Origin: Aquisalimonas sp.
GTDB taxonomy: Bacteria > Pseudomonadota > Gammaproteobacteria > Nitrococcales > Aquisalimonadaceae
Length of the DNA stretch: 8,543 bases
Direction of reading: 5' to 3'
Assembly: GCA_007127625.1 (NCBI GenBank)
Contig: SKYZ01000375.1
Coordinates: 1-8,543 of the forward strand
Shown here: piece after piece, positions 4,389-8,543 of the stretch
Layout: every line of letters begins with the position of its first letter
Numbering within the stretch: position 1 is the first letter of the stretch
Translations under genes and position numbers: made by a program
The notes under the pieces: model-generated
What the model saw: only the letters and a program-made list of their open reading frames with translations
Databases searched by the model: none
What the model was told of the DNA's origin: nothing

Positions 4389-6419
4389 ATGGATGAGCAC
4401 CGCGAAACGGCGCCCCCGTCCGGGGGCGCCGAGACACCCCCGTCGCGTACCCGCCACTGGTGCGGTGTTGTCGACCAGTTGCTGTTCTACGCGCTCTCGC
4501 TCTATTTCTTCGGCTACCTGACCAGCTACTATCTGACCGGCGCAGGCGGCGCGACCCTGCTGGCGGTCACCATGGTGCCCGTGGCGGTGGCGCTGGCCTA
4601 TCTCAACGATCTGCGCAACGGCAATCTCTACCCCGCGCTCGGCCAGGTTGTTGCCACTCTCGTGGGCATCGTTTACGCCGGGCTGCTGCTCTACGCTTCG
4701 TACTACTTCGTCTCCGAATTCGACAACATCCGCATCTACCGGGTGGGCTTCTGGAGCGACGCCGACAAGTTCTGGGGCGGCCTCGTTGCCGTGCTGGTGC
4801 TGGAGTACACGCGGCGCCGTTACCTGGCCCTGGCGCTGGTGATCGTGGCCCTGATCCTGTACACGGCCTACGGCTATCTGGTGCCGGGCATGTTCAATCA
4901 CCCCGGCATGAGCTGGGAGCGCATCATCACTGCCTCAAGTCTGGAAATCTCCACCGGAGTCTTCGAACGCCTCTCGCAGCTGGGCCTGACCCTGATCGGC
5001 TCATTCATGCTGGTGCTCGCGGTGCTGCGGGCGTTCGGCTGCATCGACTCCATTCTGGTGGGCAGCTCCAGGCTGGCGGCGCGTTCACCGCGGATGTTGC
5101 CGCAGGCGGCCATCATCGGCAGCTTTTCCGTGGCCGCCGTTTCCGGCAGCGGTGCGGCCAACGCGGCGACCACCGGCTCGGCCACCATTCCCGCGCTGAT
5201 CAAGGCCGGATTTCCCCGGGTCAAGGCCGCGGCCATCGAGACCGCCTCCTCACTGGGCGGGCAACTCATGCCGCCGTTGATGGGCATTGCCGCTTTCCTC
5301 ATGGCCGAGTATCTGCAGGTGAGCTACTTCGACGTGGTCGCCCGCGGTTTCGCGCCGGCGATCCTGTACTTCCTCGGGGTGAGCCTGGCGGTCTATCTGC
5401 TCTCCGGGCACTACATGCAGCGGACGGTCAAACCGCGCAAGGAACCGCTTTCCGGTATGGATTTTGTGAACCTGGCCGCCTACGGCCTTGCCGTGGCTGC
5501 CCTGATCTGGTTCATGGGCGTGGAGCGCCGCGCGGCCATGTCATCGGCGCAGCTGGTGTTCATGGGGCTGCTGCTGGGGCTCGGCGTGGTGTATTTCGGT
5601 CGCCTGATCTGGGAATCCCGGGATCACCTGGCCGGGCTGCTGCGCCTGGAACGCCTCAAGGAGGCAGGCAGGCCCTTCGTTCGCATGATGGAGACCTTCT
5701 CGGTGAACACTGCCGAGTTGACGGTGCTCCTGGCCAGCCTGGGCATTCTCACGGCCACGTTCACCATCACCGGCGTGCCCACCAAGGTCGGCATTCTGCT
5801 CATGGAGCTCGCCGGCGCCCATCTCGGCCTGATGGTGCTGGTGGCATTCGCCTTCGGCTACCTGGTGGGCATGGGGCTGCCGGTGGCACCCACCTACATC
5901 ATCGTCGCCGTGGTCATTACGCCGTTCATGGTGCGCGCGGGCGTCGATCCCTGGGTGGCGCACTTCTTCGCCTTCCTGGTGGCGGTGTTCGGCGAACTCT
6001 CGCCGCCGACATCGGTGGTGGCCGCCGTGACATCGCGCATCGCCGAGGCGCCGTTCGTGCGCACCATGATGGCGGCGCTGGGGCTGTGCATCCCGCTGCT
6101 GATCATGATGGCCGGGATCTACACGCGGCCGGGACTGGTGGTGGATCCAGGCATAGCGCAGCTTCCGGCCTTTTTCCTCCTGTTGACTGGTACCGTGGCG
6201 GCGATCTTTGCGCTCCAGGGGGAGTTCAGCCCCAACCGCGCCTACGACTGGTTGGTGCGCGGGGTGCTGGCCGCGTTGGGTCTGGTGATCGTGCTTCATC
6301 CCAGTGAAGGTCTCGCCTGGGCTGTCTGTGTGCCGGTGGTGTTGATCGCCGCATGGGGCTTTCTGCGGGCCCACCGGATGCTGAGCGAGAAGCCTCTGGA
6401 GCCGGAAGCGACCATGTGA
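4389..6419 (+). CDS. TRAP transporter fused permease (4TM+12TM, DctQM-like)
   Basis: This inner-membrane permease of the TAXI-TRAP system has small and large subunits fused in one 676-aa chain, within the usual range for the family. I see roughly 18 hydrophobic segments. Residues 30-165 form the DctQ-like part and about 195-580 the DctM-like transport domain, with two or three further segments at 590-660. DctM hallmarks are VSGSGAANAATTGSATIP (251-268), ETASSLGGQLMPPLMG (284-299), GMGLPVAPTYII (494-505) and GELSPPTSVVAA (535-546). It probably imports an organic anion together with the upstream binding protein, driven by a cation gradient. No SD is evident before ATG 4389, and a perfect 11-bp inverted repeat lies in codons 7-15. 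The first 22 residues are charged and Pro/Gly-rich and precede the first membrane segment. Its stop is 29 bp from the converging GGT-family stop. Confidence 0.94.
   Translation: MDEHRETAPPSGGAETPPSRTRHWCGVVDQLLFYALSLYFFGYLTSYYLTGAGGATLLAVTMVPVAVALAYLNDLRNGNLYPALGQVVATLVGIVYAGLLLYASYYFVSEFDNIRIYRVGFWSDADKFWGGLVAVLVLEYTRRRYLALALVIVALILYTAYGYLVPGMFNHPGMSWERIITASSLEISTGVFERLSQLGLTLIGSFMLVLAVLRAFGCIDSILVGSSRLAARSPRMLPQAAIIGSFSVAAVSGSGAANAATTGSATIPALIKAGFPRVKAAAIETASSLGGQLMPPLMGIAAFLMAEYLQVSYFDVVARGFAPAILYFLGVSLAVYLLSGHYMQRTVKPRKEPLSGMDFVNLAAYGLAVAALIWFMGVERRAAMSSAQLVFMGLLLGLGVVYFGRLIWESRDHLAGLLRLERLKEAGRPFVRMMETFSVNTAELTVLLASLGILTATFTITGVPTKVGILLMELAGAHLGLMVLVAFAFGYLVGMGLPVAPTYIIVAVVITPFMVRAGVDPWVAHFFAFLVAVFGELSPPTSVVAAVTSRIAEAPFVRTMMAALGLCIPLLIMMAGIYTRPGLVVDPGIAQLPAFFLLLTGTVAAIFALQGEFSPNRAYDWLVRGVLAALGLVIVLHPSEGLAWAVCVPVVLIAAWGFLRAHRMLSEKPLEPEATM
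4408..4431 (+). repeat. Perfect 11-bp inverted repeat inside the permease start
   Basis: CGGCGCCCCCG (4408-4418) and CGGGGGCGCCG (4421-4431) are exact inverted copies around TC. In RNA the apical pairs would open, leaving about 9-10 very GC-rich pairs. It starts 19 nt after the A of the permease ATG and 35 nt after the binding-protein stop. It has no following T-run, so it is not an intrinsic terminator. It is placed to stop 3' exonucleases or to slow permease translation, making the binding protein more abundant than the permease. Confidence 0.6.
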
Positions 6420-6420
6420 G

Positions 6421-6437
6421 CCGGGACGTCTTTCCGG
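6421..6437. terminator. Weak hairpin in the TRAP/GGT convergent gap
   Basis: CCGGGA (6421-6426) pairs with TTCCGG (6432-6437), including one G-T, around CGTCT. It begins 2 nt after the permease stop and has no T-tail. It could act with the stronger dyad at 6440-6461 as a bidirectional end signal. Confidence 0.25.
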
Positions 6438-6439
6438 GG

Positions 6440-6461
6440 GGCAGGACTTCAGCATCCTGCC
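6440..6461. terminator. Inverted repeat spanning the GGT-family stop codon, possible bidirectional terminator
   Basis: GGCAGGA (6440-6446) and TCCTGCC (6455-6461) form a perfect 7-bp stem around an 8-nt loop, with two more pairs beyond a single G-G mismatch. It contains the stop codon of the minus-strand gene and begins 21 nt after the plus-strand permease stop. Its location between convergent genes suits transcript termination in both directions, but no U-tract follows on either strand. Confidence 0.35.
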
Positions 6462-8038
6462 GCCTGTCCATCCTTGCGCGGGTCGGAACCCGCCACGTAG
6501 CCGCCATCGGCAAGGCGGTGAATGACCTGGGCGCCGCCGAAGCCGAACGCCGCCTCCGGCGCTTCCACGGTGATCTCATGTCCGAGTTCGGCCAGGCCGG
6601 CTCTCACGGCCTCCGGCATGGCCTCTTCCACGGCGACACGGTGCCCGGCCAGGACCCGCCAGCGTGGGGCGTCGCAGGCGGCCTGGGGGTCTTCATGCAG
6701 GTCCGCCAGGCGTACCACCATCTGCACATGACCCTGGGCCTGCATGGGGCCGCCCATGACGCCGTAGCTGGTCAGCGCAGCCCCGTCGGCCGTGGTCAGG
6801 AAGCCGGGGATGATGGTGTGGAACGGGCGCTTGCCCGGACCCACTCGATTGGGATGCCCCTCGGCGAGGCTGAACCCGCCGGCCCGCCCCTGCATGCTGA
6901 TGCCGGTTCCGGGGACAACCACACCCGAACCGAAGCCCAGGTAATTCGACTGGATGAACGACACCATGCGCCCCTGGGCATCGGCCGTGGTGAGGTAGAC
7001 CGTGCCGCCCGGACGCGGCGTTCCGTGCCCGGGGTCGCCGGCGCGGTCCGGCTGGATCAGTCCGGCGCGGTCGGCCAGGTAGCCGTCATCCAGCAGTGCC
7101 GCGGTGCCCACCGCCATGGTGTCCGGGTCGCTCACGTGGGCGTGGGTGTCCGCCAGCGCCAGTTTCATGGCTTCGATCTGGAGGTGCAGCCCGGCCACGG
7201 AGTCCGGTCCCACCTCGCGCAGCGCCGTGTGCTCCAGCATACCCAGCGCCATCAGCGCGGCGATTCCCTGGCCGTTGGGCGGGATTTCGTGGGCCTGCAG
7301 GCCGCCGTAGGGGGTGTGAATGGTGCCGCACCACTCGGGGGCGTGGGAGGCCAGGTCCTCGACGCTCAGCGCGGCGTTATTCTCCGTCGCGGCCGCCGCG
7401 ATGCGCTCCGCCAGCTCGCCCCCGTAGAACGCCTCCCCCCGGGTTTCGGCGATCAGGCGTAGCGTCCGGGCCAGTGGGGCATTTCGGAAGCGCTCACCGG
7501 GGCGAGGCGGTGCGCCGCCGGGCAGGAAGGTCTCGGCGAAGCCGGGCTGATGACCGAGTTCTGCTGCCCCGCGGGCCCACAGGTCGGCAATCACCGGGGA
7601 GACGGGGAAGCCGTTCTCCGCATAGTCAATCGCGCGCTCGAACAGGCGGGCGAAGGGCAGTGCGCCGAAGCGCTCCGACAGTGTTACCCATGCGGATACC
7701 GCCCCGGGAGTCGTTACCGATTCCCAGCCCCGTAGGGGCATGCTCGCGTAGTTGGTGAAACGTTCCGGTGTCCATGCGCCGGGCGAACGGCCACTCGCGT
7801 TCAGCCCGTGCAGCTGCTCGCCATCGTGAACGATGGCGAACGCATCACCACCGACGCCGTTGCCCGTGGGCTCCACCACGGTCAGCGCGATTGCTGCGGC
7901 CAGGGCCGCGTCCACCGCGTTGCCGCCGCGGGCCATGGCGTCCACTCCCGCCTGGGCCGCCAGGGGCTGGGAGGTGGCCACCATGTTGTCGGCCAGCACC
8001 GGGCTGCGACGCGATGGATAGGGTTGCTGGAAACGCAT
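6449..8038 (-). CDS. Gamma-glutamyltransferase-family hydrolase, YwrD/HpxW type
   Basis: This is a 529-aa Ntn-hydrolase of the gamma-glutamyltransferase family, normally made as a proenzyme that cleaves itself before a catalytic Thr. Family signatures are ARGGNAVDAALAAAIALTVVEP (36-57, the conserved GGNAVDA core), GNGVGGDAF (59-67), Arg84 in NASGRSP as the likely carboxylate binder, Thr346 in GGTVYLTTAD as the expected nucleophile, Gly429-Gly430 in GVMGGP as the oxyanion region, and DPRKDG near the C-terminus. There is no signal peptide, unlike secreted GGTs. Together with the length and the FIQSNYLGFGSG segment this favours the cytoplasmic YwrD group or oxamate amidohydrolase (HpxW). The exact substrate is not assignable. 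A GGAG lies 9 nt before ATG 8038. It follows the SDR gene by 19 bp (likely co-transcribed) and converges on the TRAP permease. Confidence 0.9.
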   Translation of the reverse strand: MRFQQPYPSRRSPVLADNMVATSQPLAAQAGVDAMARGGNAVDAALAAAIALTVVEPTGNGVGGDAFAIVHDGEQLHGLNASGRSPGAWTPERFTNYASMPLRGWESVTTPGAVSAWVTLSERFGALPFARLFERAIDYAENGFPVSPVIADLWARGAAELGHQPGFAETFLPGGAPPRPGERFRNAPLARTLRLIAETRGEAFYGGELAERIAAAATENNAALSVEDLASHAPEWCGTIHTPYGGLQAHEIPPNGQGIAALMALGMLEHTALREVGPDSVAGLHLQIEAMKLALADTHAHVSDPDTMAVGTAALLDDGYLADRAGLIQPDRAGDPGHGTPRPGGTVYLTTADAQGRMVSFIQSNYLGFGSGVVVPGTGISMQGRAGGFSLAEGHPNRVGPGKRPFHTIIPGFLTTADGAALTSYGVMGGPMQAQGHVQMVVRLADLHEDPQAACDAPRWRVLAGHRVAVEEAMPEAVRAGLAELGHEITVEAPEAAFGFGGAQVIHRLADGGYVAGSDPRKDGQAAGC

Positions 8039-8057
8039 GACGTGGTACTCCGGCCGG

Positions 8058-8543
8058 TCAGATCGACTTGATCAGCCCGCCATCTACCCGGATGACGCTC
8101 CCCGTGATGTAGCTCCCGCGCTCGGAGACCAGGAAGGCTGCCGTGTCACCGAACTCGCGGGGATCACCGTACCGCCCGGCGGGGATCAGGGTGCGGGAGT
8201 TGCGTTCCACCTCCTCTACGCTGATGCCCTGGCGCTCGGCCGTCTTGGCATCCAGACTGGCGGTGCGATCCGTGGCAATCCGGCCCGGCGCGAGACAGTT
8301 CACGGTCACGCCGTCGCCGGCAACCTCGTTGGCCAGGGTCTTGCTCCAGCCCACCACGCTGGCGCGCAGTGCATTGGAAAGGCCCAGGTTGGGGATCGGC
8401 TGGATCACCCCGCTGGAGACCACCGAGAGAATGCGGCCCCAGCCACGGTCGCGCATGCCTGGCACGACCAGATTGCCCAGTTCGAAGAACGGCGCGACCA
8501 TCGCCTGGAACTGTTCCTCCCAGGTTGCGCGTTCTGCCCCGGC
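8058..8543 (-). CDS. Short-chain dehydrogenase/reductase, C-terminal part (N-terminus beyond window)
   Basis: The last 161 residues of an SDR-fold protein are visible. Roughly 100 N-terminal residues, including the NAD(P)-binding glycine motif, lie beyond the right edge. Visible features are GRILSVVSSG (36-45 of the fragment) with the catalytic-type Ser, the helix LSNALRASVVGWSKTLANEV (55-74), VTVNCLAPGRIATDR (79-93) and the C-terminal SYITGSVIRVDGGLIKS (144-160). When aligned by the following A-x-V-V-G-W helix, the YxxxK catalytic pair is replaced by Ser56 and Arg60. A large FabG-like subfamily with SNxxR at this site and a GISVEEV insert exists, so this is a lineage trait rather than decay. 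The reaction is unknown. It is the upstream gene of a probable two-gene unit with the GGT-family gene. Confidence 0.88.
   Translation of the reverse strand, partial: AGAERATWEEQFQAMVAPFFELGNLVVPGMRDRGWGRILSVVSSGVIQPIPNLGLSNALRASVVGWSKTLANEVAGDGVTVNCLAPGRIATDRTASLDAKTAERQGISVEEVERNSRTLIPAGRYGDPREFGDTAAFLVSERGSYITGSVIRVDGGLIKSI

Noticed and set aside
3438..4901. 487-aa open frame antisense to the TAXI gene and the permease start
   Set aside because: It is rich in His, Arg and Gly, crosses two conserved genes and matches no family I recognise. Long antisense frames are expected where third positions are GC-rich.
4460..6307. 615-aa open frame in another plus-strand frame of the permease
   Set aside because: It is an Arg/Gly/His-rich shadow of the permease. 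The permease frame has family motifs and membrane segments throughout.
6353..7462. 369-aa plus-strand frame across the permease end and the GGT-family gene
   Set aside because: It is antisense to the GGT-family gene, with His/Arg/Gly-rich composition and no recognisable domain.

Overview
This 8.5-kb window is gene-dense, GC-rich bacterial chromosome. The gene content points to a gammaproteobacterium: a Tas-type aldo/keto reductase, a thiS-thiG-trmB cluster, and a glyU-type tRNA-Gly with its CCA encoded. The predicted periplasmic binding protein is extremely acidic (about 59 Asp+Glu against 20 Lys+Arg, only two lysines, in the mature part). That suggests a halophile or haloalkaliphile, perhaps of the Ectothiorhodospiraceae or Halomonas type. 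The lineage is inferred, because there is no ribosomal or other phylogenetic marker here.

Left part (1-3037, all minus strand). The first 12 codons of an unidentified small gene sit at the left edge, followed by 219 bp of non-coding DNA holding several inverted repeats. Then, read right to left, come thiS, thiG, trmB and tas, tightly packed with gaps of 12, 4 and 33 bp and so probably one transcript. ThiS is the sulfur carrier and ThiG the synthase for the thiamin thiazole ring. TrmB makes m7G46 in tRNA. Tas is an NADPH-type aldo/keto reductase. No TPP riboswitch consensus is visible in the short thiS leader.

Middle part (3038-6419, plus strand). A complete tRNA-Gly(CCC) gene is divergent from thiS. 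After it comes a two-gene TRAP transporter operon of the TAXI type: a secreted solute-binding protein and a 676-residue fused (DctQM-like) permease. A perfect 11-bp inverted repeat lies just inside the permease reading frame. It could form a very stable mRNA hairpin that sets different expression levels for binding protein and permease.

Right part (6449-8543, minus strand). A cytoplasmic gamma-glutamyltransferase-family protein (YwrD/HpxW-like, no signal peptide) converges on the TRAP operon. It lies 19 bp downstream of a short-chain dehydrogenase that is cut by the window edge. That SDR has Ser and Arg where the usual catalytic YxxxK Tyr and Lys would be. The TRAP system, the Ntn-hydrolase-type enzyme and the SDR could handle a common gamma-glutamyl or amide-type substrate, but this is only a neighbourhood inference.

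Most of the window is recognisable housekeeping and transport. I see no mobile element, CRISPR array, phage gene or clearly new multi-gene system. The best leads are the hairpin at the permease start, the nested inverted repeat behind tas, the active-site-substituted SDR, and the substrate question for the TRAP/GGT neighbourhood.
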